Assembly (NCBI GenBank): GCA_964649815.1 | Contig: CAZYQC010000008.1 | Coordinates: 1-64,000 of the forward strand | From: G013214665 sp964649815 | Lineage (GTDB): Bacteria; Pseudomonadota; Alphaproteobacteria; Rhodobacterales; Rhodobacteraceae | DNA: 64,000 nt | Direction: 5' to 3' | Shown: positions 54,155-62,696 of the stretch, piece by piece | Position numbering within the stretch: position 1 is the first letter of the stretch | Layout of the letters: every line of letters starts with the position of its first letter | The notes under the pieces: generated by a model | Told to the model about the DNA's origin: nothing | Database searches by the model: none | The model's input: the letters and a program-made list of their open reading frames with translations, nothing else | Made by a program: the position numbers and the translations under genes

Positions 54155-55360
54155 ATGCAGGCTTTTATTTGCGACGCGCAGCGCACACCAATCGGCCGCT
54201 ATGGCGGCGGCTTGGCATCGGTGCGTCCGGATGACTTGGCTGCTGTCCCGATCGCGGCACTGATGGATCGGAACCCCTCGGTCGACTGGTCTACATTGGA
54301 TGATGTAATTTTTGGCTGCGCCAACCAGGCAGGCGAAGACAACCGAAACGTGGCGCGGATGGCAGGGCTGCTTGCAGGTCTGCCTGTCGAAGTACCGGGC
54401 AGCACCATCAACCGCCTATGTGCGTCGGGTATGGATGCGGTCGGGCTGGCGGCCCGGGGGATCAAAGCCGGCGATTTGGACATGGTCATTGCGGGCGGCG
54501 TCGAAAGCATGAGCCGTGCGCCGTTTGTCATGGGCAAAGCGGAAAACGCCTTTTCCAGAGCAGCCCAGATCTATGACACGACGATTGGCTGGCGCTTTGT
54601 GAACCGCAAGATGAAAGACAGCTATGGCATCGACTCGATGCCTGAAACCGCCGACAACGTGGCCGAAGACTATCAAATCGGACGACAAGACCAGGATGCC
54701 TTTGCCGCGCGCAGTCAGGCGCGCTGGGCCGCCGCGCATGAAGCGAATGCGTTTTCCGACGAAATCGCACCTGTGACCATTCCTCAGCGCAAGGGCGACG
54801 CAATTGTCGTCGATACAGATGAGCATCCGCGCCCAGGAACAAGCGCCGAAAAGCTCTCGGGCCTAAAGGGTGTCAATGGGTCGGACAAGACCGTGACAGC
54901 TGGGAATGCGTCTGGCGTCAACGATGGCGCAGCGGCGCTGCTGTTGGCGTCCGAAGAGGCGGCGGTCAAGAACCAGCTTACCCCGATGGCGCGCGTTGTT
55001 GGTATGCAGGCTGCGGGTGTTGAACCCCGCGTCATGGGCATCGGACCGATCCCCGCGGTCGAGAAGGTTCTGGCAAAAACCGGACTCTCCATCGACCAAA
55101 TGGATGTGATCGAGCTAAACGAGGCATTCGCCAGTCAGGGTTTGGCTGTTCTGCGCGGTATCGGCGTTGCCGACGACGACCCAAGGGTTAATCCGCAAGG
55201 GGGCGCAATCGCGATTGGGCATCCTTTGGGAATGTCAGGCGCGCGCCTTGTGATGACTGCAGCTTATCAACTGAAACGCTCAAACGGCCGCTACGCGCTT
55301 TGCACGATGTGCGTTGGCGTCGGCCAGGGGGTCGCGATGATCCTTGAGAATGTCAGCTAA
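54155..55360 (+). CDS. paaJ: 3-oxoadipyl-CoA thiolase
   Basis: 401 aa thiolase. Nucleophile Cys in NRLCASGMDAV, GGAIAIGHPLGMSGAR with the catalytic His, and the second Cys in CTMCVGVGQG are intact; GGVESMSRAPFVMGK is typical of PaaJ/PcaF. It cleaves 3-oxoadipyl-CoA (and the dehydrosuberyl-CoA intermediate) to succinyl-CoA and acetyl-CoA at the end of phenylacetate breakdown. AAGGGAG precedes the ATG. It heads the paa operon, 15 bp from paaA. Confidence 0.92.
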   Translation: MQAFICDAQRTPIGRYGGGLASVRPDDLAAVPIAALMDRNPSVDWSTLDDVIFGCANQAGEDNRNVARMAGLLAGLPVEVPGSTINRLCASGMDAVGLAARGIKAGDLDMVIAGGVESMSRAPFVMGKAENAFSRAAQIYDTTIGWRFVNRKMKDSYGIDSMPETADNVAEDYQIGRQDQDAFAARSQARWAAAHEANAFSDEIAPVTIPQRKGDAIVVDTDEHPRPGTSAEKLSGLKGVNGSDKTVTAGNASGVNDGAAALLLASEEAAVKNQLTPMARVVGMQAAGVEPRVMGIGPIPAVEKVLAKTGLSIDQMDVIELNEAFASQGLAVLRGIGVADDDPRVNPQGGAIAIGHPLGMSGARLVMTAAYQLKRSNGRYALCTMCVGVGQGVAMILENVS

Positions 55361-55375
55361 ACCGGAGATCACCAA

Positions 55376-56368
55376 ATGTATGCACAGATGATCAAATCGA
55401 CCGGCTCGGGCGTAAAGTCACCCGAGGATATGTCGCCGGAAGAACGAGACTTTCAAACCCGGGTCGACAATGACGACAAGATCGAGCCGAAAGACTGGAT
55501 GCCGGACGGTTATCGGAAAACGCTGATCCGCCAAATAGGTCAGCACGCACATTCGGAAATTGTCGGCCAGCTGCCCGAAGGCAATTGGATCACACGCGCC
55601 CCTACGTTGGATCGCAAAGCCATTCTGCTGGCCAAGGTCCAAGACGAAGCTGGGCATGGCCTGTATCTTTATTGTGCGGCAGAGACCTTGGGGGTTAGCC
55701 GCGACGAACTGACCGAAATGCTGCTGGACGGCCGCATGAAGTATTCGTCGATTTTTTCTTATCCGACGCTGACCTGGGCAGATATGGGCGCTGTCGGGTG
55801 GTTGGTTGATGGAGCCGCCATCATGAACCAGGTGCCCCTGCAACGCACATCTTACGGACCGTACGCCCGCGCGATGGTGCGCATATGCAAGGAAGAGTCG
55901 TTTCACCAGCGGCAAGGCTTTGACATCATGATGAAAATGGCCAACGGCACAGCTGCGCAAAAGAGAATGGCACAAGATGCGTTGAACCGGTTTTGGTACC
56001 CTTCACTTATGATGTTCGGCCCGTCTGATGCGAATTCGGTTCACTCTGCGCAATCGATGGCCTGGAAAATCAAAATGAACTCAAATGACGAGCTGCGGCA
56101 AAAGTTCGTCGACCAGACTGTGCCGCAGGCAGAATATTTGGGGCTCACGGTGCCGGACGAGAAGCTCGCCTGGAACGAGGAAAAGAACGGCTATGACTTT
56201 TCCGAGCCAGACTGGGCCGAATTCTTTGAAGTTCTGAACGGCAATGGCCCCTGCTCGGTCGAGAGAATTGAAGCCCGGAAAAAAGCTTGGGACGACGGCG
56301 CTTGGGTGCGCGAGGGCATGTTGGCGCACGCAAAGAAAAAGCGCGCAGCCAAGTTGGCAGCGGAGTAA
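55376..56368 (+). CDS. paaA: Phenylacetyl-CoA 1,2-epoxidase, catalytic subunit
   Basis: 330 aa. Di-iron four-helix-bundle subunit with the metal-binding helices LLAKVQDEAGHGLYLYCAAE and RICKEESFHQRQGFDIM (E-x-x-H in both). MYSTKxx-like family ends differ, but MKYSSIFSYPTLTWADMGAVGWLVDG is diagnostic (landmark: SYPTLTWADMGA). It epoxidises the aromatic ring of phenylacetyl-CoA with O2, using electrons from PaaE and PaaC as structural partner. PaaB starts 4 bp after its stop. Confidence 0.95.
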   Translation: MYAQMIKSTGSGVKSPEDMSPEERDFQTRVDNDDKIEPKDWMPDGYRKTLIRQIGQHAHSEIVGQLPEGNWITRAPTLDRKAILLAKVQDEAGHGLYLYCAAETLGVSRDELTEMLLDGRMKYSSIFSYPTLTWADMGAVGWLVDGAAIMNQVPLQRTSYGPYARAMVRICKEESFHQRQGFDIMMKMANGTAAQKRMAQDALNRFWYPSLMMFGPSDANSVHSAQSMAWKIKMNSNDELRQKFVDQTVPQAEYLGLTVPDEKLAWNEEKNGYDFSEPDWAEFFEVLNGNGPCSVERIEARKKAWDDGAWVREGMLAHAKKKRAAKLAAE

Positions 56369-56372
56369 TCGG

Positions 56373-56657
56373 ATGGCACAGGAATGGCCTTTGTGGGAAG
56401 TGTTCATCCGTGGCCAACACGGGTTGTCACACCGCCATGTTGGCTCGCTGCATGCCGCGGATGCAGAGCATGCGATCAAAAACGCCCGCGACGTCTACAC
56501 CAGGCGCAAGGAAGGCGTGAGCATTTGGGTCGTCGAAGCCGCGCAAATTGCGGCCTCTTCGCCAGAGGAAAAAGGGTCTTTGTACGATCCTGCGGACGAC
56601 AAGGTTTATCGTCACCCAACCTTTTTTGACATCCCGGACGACGTGGGGGCGATGTAA
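56373..56657 (+). CDS. paaB: Phenylacetyl-CoA epoxidase subunit B
   Basis: 94 aa, normal size. WPLWEVFIRGQHGLSHRHVGSLHA at the N-terminus (landmark: EVFIRGQHGLSHRHVGS) and ARDVYTRRKEGVSIWVV identify it. PaaB links the PaaAC heterodimers in the epoxidase complex. Its stop and the paaC start share one base (TAATG). Confidence 0.95.
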   Translation: MAQEWPLWEVFIRGQHGLSHRHVGSLHAADAEHAIKNARDVYTRRKEGVSIWVVEAAQIAASSPEEKGSLYDPADDKVYRHPTFFDIPDDVGAM

Positions 56658-57403
56658 TGAACCCCCGTTTTGAATGGTTCTGCCGCATGGGTGACAACAC
56701 GCTGGTTCTTGGACAACGGTTATCTGAATGGTGCGGCCATGCGCCAGCTTTGGAGGAGGACATCGCGCTCGCCAATACCGCGCTGGACCTCATTGGCCAG
56801 ACCAAAATGTGGTTGAGCCTCGCTGCCGAGGCTGAAGGCGCTGGGCGTACGGCGGACAGTTTGGCGTTTCACCGCGACGCTTGGGATTTTCGGAACGTTC
56901 TTCTGGTTGAACAGCCGAACCGCGACTACGCGGTTACCATGATGCGCCAGTTTCTGTTCGATGCATGGCACTTGGACATGCTGACGGCCTTGACCGCATC
57001 CTCAGATGCGGAAATTGCAGCCGTTGCGCAAAAATCCGTAAAGGAAGTGACCTATCACTTGGATCGCTCTTCCGAGATTGTGGTCGCTTTGGGTGATGGC
57101 ACAGAAGAGAGCCATACCCGCATGCAAGCGGCGCTTGATCGTCTTTGGCCCTATGTCGGCGAGATGTTTCTGACAGACGACACCGACACCGCGATGTCCA
57201 AAATCGCGCCGGACCCATCGTCTTTGCGCCCTGCCTTTGACGCGCGGGTGAACTCTGTTTTGGCAGAGGCAACCTTGTCGCGCCCCGAAAGCGATTTTGC
57301 TCATCAAGGTGGCAAAACAGGTGCACGGCACACGGAACACTTGGGACATATGTTGGCGACCATGCAGGTTTTGCCGCGATCCTACCCGGATGCGTCATGG
57401 TGA
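56657..57403 (+). CDS. paaC: Phenylacetyl-CoA epoxidase subunit C
   Basis: 248 aa, all-helical relative of PaaA that stabilises it. Family blocks are LGQRLSEWCGHAPALEEDIALANTALDLIGQ (landmark: DIALANTALDLIGQ) and KEVTYHLDRSSEIVVALGDGTEES, which corresponds to the KE-x-x-YH helix. It overlaps paaB by one base and paaD by seven bases. Confidence 0.94.
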   Translation: MNPRFEWFCRMGDNTLVLGQRLSEWCGHAPALEEDIALANTALDLIGQTKMWLSLAAEAEGAGRTADSLAFHRDAWDFRNVLLVEQPNRDYAVTMMRQFLFDAWHLDMLTALTASSDAEIAAVAQKSVKEVTYHLDRSSEIVVALGDGTEESHTRMQAALDRLWPYVGEMFLTDDTDTAMSKIAPDPSSLRPAFDARVNSVLAEATLSRPESDFAHQGGKTGARHTEHLGHMLATMQVLPRSYPDASW

Positions 57404-57790
57404 TACCTGCGGCAGAAGACATCGCCAATCCGNNNNNNNNNNNNNNNNNNNNNNNNNNNNNNNNNNNNNNNNNNNNNNNNNNNNNNNNNNNNNNNNNNNN
57501 NNNNNNNNNNNNNNNNNNNNNNNNNNNNNNNNGCGAAAGGTATCGAAAAGGTTGCGATCAAAACTCAAATCGCCCCAGCCTGGACGACGGAGTGGTTGTC
57601 AGACAAAGGGCGTGCCCGGCTCAAAGACTATGGGATCGCGCCGCCCAACCCGGCAGGCGGTCCAGACGCCTGTCCCTTGTGCAACAGCGCGCGGGTCGAG
57701 CGCATCAGCCAGTTCGGTTCTACACCATGCAAAGCGCAATGGCGCTGTTTGGACTGCTTGGAACCCTTTGATTACTTCAAATGCCTGTAA
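57397..57790 (+). CDS. paaD: PaaD, Fe-S/MIP18-like assembly protein (interrupted by assembly gap)
   Basis: The start (MVIPAAEDIANP) overlaps the paaC end. After the gap the frame is KGIEKVAIKTQIAPAWTTEW, with a C-terminal zinc-ribbon-like cluster CPLC and CLDC plus further Cys, ending DYFKCL. PaaD is a DUF59/MIP18-type protein needed to mature the epoxidase. About 98 codons are readable against about 165 in the family, so about 200 bases are missing, more than the 100 N shown. Confidence 0.85.
57433..57532. other. Assembly gap of 100 N
   Basis: Exactly 100 undetermined bases within paaD; a nominal length. Confidence 0.95.
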
Positions 57791-57800
57791 GGAGACAAAG

Positions 57801-58151
57801 ATGAGTTTCGCCACGCCAACTGCTGCTGTTGAGGCCTATATCGAGGGCACTCGGACACGTAACATAGCGCTTCTTAAGTCGGTTTTTGCCGATGGCGCGG
57901 TCATGACCGGATATCTGGGACCCGACCTTTTGCACGGCGGACCCGAGCCGTTCTACGGAGCGTTAGAAGCAAACGAGGTCGGCGACGACTATGCGTCAAA
58001 CATCGTCAGTGTCGCGGAAGAAGGCCAGATCGCGACCGCGCACATCACAGAAGACAACCTTTTGGGGATGAGCTTTAGCAACCATTTTCAGCTGATCCAG
58101 ACGCCTGATCAGGGTTGGAAAATCAGCGCGAAGCTGTTTCGACACGGCTGA
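57801..58151 (+). CDS. Putative lumazine-binding / NTF2-like protein in the paa operon
   Basis: 116 aa. Pattern of the PF12893-type NTF2-like family: TPTAAVEAYIEGTRTRNIALLKSVFA, then MTGYLGPDLLHGGPEPFY, and a final HFQLIQTPDQGWKISAKLF strand pair. GGAGA precedes the ATG. It lies 10 bp after paaD and 3 bp before paaE. It is not one of the canonical paa genes known from E. coli; a role in handling an unstable epoxide or oxepin intermediate, or a shunt product, is only a guess from position. Confidence 0.78.
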   Translation: MSFATPTAAVEAYIEGTRTRNIALLKSVFADGAVMTGYLGPDLLHGGPEPFYGALEANEVGDDYASNIVSVAEEGQIATAHITEDNLLGMSFSNHFQLIQTPDQGWKISAKLFRHG

Positions 58152-58154
58152 GAA

Positions 58155-59216
58155 ATGGCGTTTCACGAGCTGGTTGTCACAAACATTCACCGCACAATCC
58201 GTGACGCGGTGGTTTTGACGCTGAAACCAAAAGAAAAAGCTGCGTTCGCGTTCACGCAAGGCCAGTATCTGACGTTCCGGCGTGATTTCGACGGAACCGA
58301 AATTCGGCGGAACTATTCGATTTGTGCTGGCCTGGACGACGGTGTTTTGCAAGTGGGCATCAAAAAGGTCGAAGGCGGGGCGTTTTCATCTTTTGCGAAT
58401 ACAGAGCTGCAGGTCGGCGATGTCCTTGAGGCGATGCCGCCCAAAGGTAATTTCTTTACCAAGATCGAACCGGCGGCTGCCAAATCCTACCTTGGCTTTG
58501 CGGGCGGATCGGGCATCACGCCGGTTTTGTCTATTCTGAAAACTGTCCTTCAGCGCGAACCAGCCAGCCGTTTTACGCTTGTCTACGCAAATCGAGCGGT
58601 CAACACGATCATGTTTCGCGAAGAACTCGAAGACCTCAAAAACAGGTTTATGGGTCGCTTGACGATCATCCACGTCTTGGAAACAGGCCAGGACATCGAC
58701 CTTTTCTCGGGCCGCGTCGATAGCGAAAAGTGCGAAGGGCTCTTTGATACGTGGATCAATGTCACCGATATGGACACCGCGTTTATCTGCGGCCCCGAGC
58801 CCATGATGCTTACCATCGCGGCAGCGCTCAAAGCGCATGGAATGGCTAACGAGGATATCAAGTTCGAACTCTTCGGTGCAGGTCAGCAGGGCCGCGTGGC
58901 GCAAGCCAAAATGGCAGAGCGGGCAAAGGATCAAGGCGGTACGCAAGCTCAGGTCATTATTGATGGCACGGGCCACGCTTTCGATATGAGCAAGGGTCAA
59001 TCTGTTCTTGATGCGGCTTTGGCACAAAATCTGGACGCGCCGTTTGCGTGCAAGGCAGGTGTCTGTTCGACCTGCAAGGCCAAGGTTCTGGAAGGCGAAT
59101 ACGAGATGCTCTCGAACCATGCCCTCGAAGACTACGAAGTCGAACGTGGCTTTGTACTGACCTGCCAGTGCTATCCGTTGTCGGACAAATTGACCGTCGA
59201 CTACGACCAACATTAA
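58155..59216 (+). CDS. paaE: Phenylacetyl-CoA epoxidase reductase
   Basis: 353 aa. FAD domain with RRNYSICAG (R-x-Y-S), NAD domain with GGSGITPVLSILKTVL and CGPEPMM, and a C-terminal plant-type [2Fe-2S] domain with CKAGVCSTCKAKV and LTCQCYPLS. It passes electrons from NADPH to PaaA. Order and spacing within the operon match paaE in other Rhodobacteraceae. Confidence 0.95.
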   Translation: MAFHELVVTNIHRTIRDAVVLTLKPKEKAAFAFTQGQYLTFRRDFDGTEIRRNYSICAGLDDGVLQVGIKKVEGGAFSSFANTELQVGDVLEAMPPKGNFFTKIEPAAAKSYLGFAGGSGITPVLSILKTVLQREPASRFTLVYANRAVNTIMFREELEDLKNRFMGRLTIIHVLETGQDIDLFSGRVDSEKCEGLFDTWINVTDMDTAFICGPEPMMLTIAAALKAHGMANEDIKFELFGAGQQGRVAQAKMAERAKDQGGTQAQVIIDGTGHAFDMSKGQSVLDAALAQNLDAPFACKAGVCSTCKAKVLEGEYEMLSNHALEDYEVERGFVLTCQCYPLSDKLTVDYDQH

Positions 59217-59227
59217 GCGAGACCAAT

Positions 59228-61267
59228 ATGCCTGACGGAGCTTTGAACGCGGTAAATTCCTATGCGATGGGCGCTTGGGTGCCGCCCGGCCCCGGCGCAC
59301 GCACCATTCATAGCGCCGTAACCGGCCAAGCCATCGCATCCGCCGGCAATGACGTGTTGGATATTACGGGCATGCGGGCCTATGCGAGAGCGAACGGCGC
59401 CCCTGCACTGCGCGCGATGTCCTTCCACGATCGAGCGCGCATGCTAAAGGCCTTGGCGCTTTATCTGCGCGAGCATCGCGAAGAGCTATACGAGCTGAGC
59501 TATGATACCGGCGCGACATTGTCGGATCACAAGATTGACGTCGACGGTGGAATTGGCACGGTTCAAGTCTATGCCTCCAAAGCACGGAGAGAGCTTCCAG
59601 ACGGGCACGTATGGCTTGATGGCGCGCCAGAACAACTGGGGCGCGCAGGCCAATTCTTTGGGCAGCATGTTCTAACGCCGCTGCGGGGCACGGCTGTGCA
59701 CATCAACGCGTTCAACTTTCCCGTTTGGGGCATGCTTGAAAAGCTCGCCCCGACGTTGTTGGCGGGCATGCCCGCGATCATTAAACCCGCAACCGCCACA
59801 TCATATGTGACCGAGGCTTGTGTGCGCTTGATTGTTCAAAGTGAATGTTTGCCTGAAGGAGCCATTCAACTGATCGCAGGCAACGTCGGCAACCTGTTGG
59901 ATACGCTGGACTGCCAAGACGTTGTGACATTCACAGGCTCCGCAGCGACGGCAAATGCGATGCGTGCGACCCCCAATCTATTGCGAAACTCGGTGCGCTT
60001 TACTGCGGAACAAGACAGCCTGAATGCAACACTGCTCGGTCCAGACGTTACGCCCAGCGAACCAGAGTTTGACGTTTTTGTCTCTGAAGTGGTGCGTGAG
60101 ATGACCGTGAAAGCCGGTCAAAAATGCACCGCAATCCGGCGGATACTGGTGCCCGAGGCACATACAAAACCACTGATTGAGGCGGTTGAAGCGAGGCTGA
60201 AAAGCATCGTTATCGGCGATCCAAGAAACAAGGCCACGCAAATGGGCGCGCTTGTCTCGCTCGCTCAGCGCGATGACGTTTTGGACAAGGCGCGTATGAT
60301 CGCGCAAGAAGCGACGCGCATTGTAGGCGATCCAGATAATTTCTCGGTCCAAGGTGCTGATCGCGAACAAGGGGCTTTTGTTCCGCCGATGCTGTTCCAC
60401 TGCGCGGATCCCAAAGCCGCAAAGCTGGTACACGAAGTCGAAGCCTTCGGGCCCGTCGCCACTGTGATGCCGTACGAGACGCTCTCGGGCGGGATTGAGC
60501 TTATGAACAAGGGCGGCGGATCGCTGGTCGCGTCCGTTGTAACCAACGATCCGTCAGTCGCTCGCAGCGTGGTGTCCGATGCTGGAGCGTTCCACGGAAG
60601 GCTATTTTTCAACAACGCAACGTCAGCACCCGAAGCCACAGGCCACGGTGCACCCCTGCCGCATATGGTGCATGGCGGGCCGGGTCGCGCTGGCGGAGGC
60701 GAAGAATTGGGCGGCATCCGTGCCGTCAAACACTTTATGCAACGCACTGCTATTCAGGGCAGCCCGGATTTGCTGACTGCAATCGGTGAACGCTGGGTGC
60801 CTGGCGGGCAAGAGCTTTCGGCTCAGGCCCATCCATTTACGCGATCCTTCAATGATTTGGCGTTGGGCGAGACTTTGTGCACCGACAGCCGCGAAATCAC
60901 GATGGAAGACATTGAACACTTTGCCCATTTCACCGGCGATACTTTCTATGCCCACATGGATGAAGAGGCCGCCCGCGCCAATCCGTTTTTCCCGGGCCGC
61001 GTCGCGCATGGGTACTTGTTGCTTAGCTTTGCAGCTGGCCTCTTTGTGCAGCCAGATCCCGGCCCCGTTCTCGCCAACACTGGCCTGGATGCCTTGCGGT
61101 TTATGAAGCCCGTGCAAGCGGGCGACAGCATCAAGGTGCGCTTGACCGTGAAAGCGAAAACTCCGCGAAACGAAGAATATGGCGAAGTGCGTTGGCATGT
61201 TACGCTGACAAATCAAGACAGTGACACAGTCGCTGAATATGAACTACTAACGATGAATGCCTTCTGA
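59228..61267 (+). CDS. paaZ: Bifunctional oxepin-CoA hydrolase / aldehyde dehydrogenase
   Basis: 679 aa fusion. Residues 1-530 are an aldehyde dehydrogenase with the nucleophile Cys in VKAGQKCTAIRR. Residues 545-679 are a MaoC-type (R)-hydratase with the Asp/His pair in FTGDTFYAHMD and FPGRVAHGYLLLS. It opens the oxepin-CoA ring and oxidises the resulting semialdehyde. The ATG at 59228 gives the family N-terminus; a longer frame starts inside paaE. It overlaps paaX by 11 bp. Confidence 0.94.
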   Translation: MPDGALNAVNSYAMGAWVPPGPGARTIHSAVTGQAIASAGNDVLDITGMRAYARANGAPALRAMSFHDRARMLKALALYLREHREELYELSYDTGATLSDHKIDVDGGIGTVQVYASKARRELPDGHVWLDGAPEQLGRAGQFFGQHVLTPLRGTAVHINAFNFPVWGMLEKLAPTLLAGMPAIIKPATATSYVTEACVRLIVQSECLPEGAIQLIAGNVGNLLDTLDCQDVVTFTGSAATANAMRATPNLLRNSVRFTAEQDSLNATLLGPDVTPSEPEFDVFVSEVVREMTVKAGQKCTAIRRILVPEAHTKPLIEAVEARLKSIVIGDPRNKATQMGALVSLAQRDDVLDKARMIAQEATRIVGDPDNFSVQGADREQGAFVPPMLFHCADPKAAKLVHEVEAFGPVATVMPYETLSGGIELMNKGGGSLVASVVTNDPSVARSVVSDAGAFHGRLFFNNATSAPEATGHGAPLPHMVHGGPGRAGGGEELGGIRAVKHFMQRTAIQGSPDLLTAIGERWVPGGQELSAQAHPFTRSFNDLALGETLCTDSREITMEDIEHFAHFTGDTFYAHMDEEAARANPFFPGRVAHGYLLLSFAAGLFVQPDPGPVLANTGLDALRFMKPVQAGDSIKVRLTVKAKTPRNEEYGEVRWHVTLTNQDSDTVAEYELLTMNAF

Positions 61268-62021
61268 GCCGTATCTCCACGCCATCGACTGCCTGACGCA
61301 ACTCGGCCCGCAAAGAGCCTGGTCACTGGTGGTGACCGTTTTCGGGGACATGGCGCAGGCGCGGGATCAATCGCTGGCTGGCCCCACGCTGTCCCTGTTG
61401 ATGACTGATATGAAGGTCAAACCAGATGCGCTGAGGGTTGCTTTGCACCGGTTGCGGGCCGACGGTTGGATAACCTCGCAGAAAAACGGCAGAACAAGCC
61501 GCCATGCGCTGTCCGAGAAAGGCCGTCGCGAAAGTCAGGTCGCAACACCAGTCATTTACCGTCGGCCAGAGGACATGCCGTCATCGTGGCATGCGATTTT
61601 ATTGCCCGATGCAGACAGCGAGAACCGGACGCAGCTCTTGGCGAAAGGCTATGTGCCTGTGTCACCGCGTCTTTTTGTTGGGTCTGACCTCTCTCGCCCA
61701 CCGAAAGACGCCTTGGTCCTTGAGCCGACGGTCGTGCCAGCCTGGGTCAAAAGCCAACTTCAGGACGAAAGCGTCGCGCGGGAATACGAAACGTTGCACA
61801 CGGCCCTATTGGACGTGCAGACAGCCCTGACAGAGCTGTCTGAACCGTCAGATATCCAAATCGCTGTCTTACGCTGTCTGATTGTTCACAATTGGCGGAG
61901 ACTGGTTCTTAAACATCCTGCTTTACCGAAATCCCTCTATCCAACTGAGCACAAAGGAACAGCCTGCCGGTCGCTGGTTATGGATCTTCTGGACAGCCTC
62001 CCACGTCCGACCTTGGCATAG
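61257..62021 (+). CDS. paaX: PaaX family transcriptional regulator
   Basis: 254 aa. N-terminal winged helix (LSLLMTDMKVKPDALRVALHRLRADGWI, landmark: VKPDALRVALHRL), then a mid domain and the PaaX C-terminal domain with VLRCLIVHNWRRLVLKHPALP. PaaX proteins repress phenylacetate genes and release DNA on binding phenylacetyl-CoA. Its placement at the operon end, overlapping paaZ, implies autoregulation through the paaJ promoter. The 14-bp inverted repeat at 54057-54106 is the best candidate site in the region. Confidence 0.9.
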   Translation: MPSEPYLHAIDCLTQLGPQRAWSLVVTVFGDMAQARDQSLAGPTLSLLMTDMKVKPDALRVALHRLRADGWITSQKNGRTSRHALSEKGRRESQVATPVIYRRPEDMPSSWHAILLPDADSENRTQLLAKGYVPVSPRLFVGSDLSRPPKDALVLEPTVVPAWVKSQLQDESVAREYETLHTALLDVQTALTELSEPSDIQIAVLRCLIVHNWRRLVLKHPALPKSLYPTEHKGTACRSLVMDLLDSLPRPTLA

Positions 62022-62081
62022 CTTTGCCATTCTCGCGTCGATCCGCTTTTCCCGCCTGACAGGTCAGGCTATAGCACTGCC

Positions 62082-62696
62082 ATGACAAACTATCTGCACC
62101 ACGCTGATCTACCCGATGATCTGGACCTTGGCCCCGAGGTCGCGATCGATTGCGAAACGATGGGATTGCACCCACACCGAGACAGGCTGTGCGTTGTCCA
62201 GCTGTCTTCGGGCAATGGCGACGCACATGTTGTTCAGATCAAACAGGGCCAGACCACCGCACCCAATCTGACCAAGATGCTGTCCGACCCAAATGTCCTA
62301 AAGCTCTTTCATTTTGGCCGGTTTGATATTGCGGTTATGTATCACGCCTTTGGTGCTGTAACCGCGCCCGTGTATTGCACTAAGATCGCCAGCCGTTTGG
62401 TCCGAACATATACGGATCGTCATGGTCTCAAGAACCTGCTGCAAGAGATGCTGAACATTGACATCTCAAAACAGCAACAATCGAGCGATTGGGGCGCGGA
62501 TACACTGACCGAGGCGCAAGTCGAATACGCTGCCTCGGACGTGCTGTACCTGCACCGCCTACGCGATGAGTTGAACGTGCGACTGCAACGCGAAGGCCGT
62601 TTAGAAATGGCGCAAGCCTGTTTTGATTTCCTGCCGATGCGGGCGCAGCTTGATTTGGCAGGCTGGCCTGACACGGACATCTTCGCACATTCATGA
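62082..62696 (+). CDS. rnd: Ribonuclease D-like 3'-5' exonuclease
   Basis: 204 aa, the short exonuclease-domain-only form common in alphaproteobacteria (no HRDC domains). DEDDy residues lie in VAIDCETMGL (D, E), LFHFGRFDIAVM (D) and YAASDVLYLHRL (Y, D). It acts in RNA 3'-end processing in the cytosol. It overlaps the downstream isomerase gene by four bases, an arrangement consistent with the conserved rnd-kdsD-lptC order. Confidence 0.92.
   Translation: MTNYLHHADLPDDLDLGPEVAIDCETMGLHPHRDRLCVVQLSSGNGDAHVVQIKQGQTTAPNLTKMLSDPNVLKLFHFGRFDIAVMYHAFGAVTAPVYCTKIASRLVRTYTDRHGLKNLLQEMLNIDISKQQQSSDWGADTLTEAQVEYAASDVLYLHRLRDELNVRLQREGRLEMAQACFDFLPMRAQLDLAGWPDTDIFAHS

Noticed and set aside
62055..62068. 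CCTGAC-AG-GTCAGG dyad upstream of the RNase D gene
   Set aside because: Only six base pairs, with no regulator or terminator context; could be chance.
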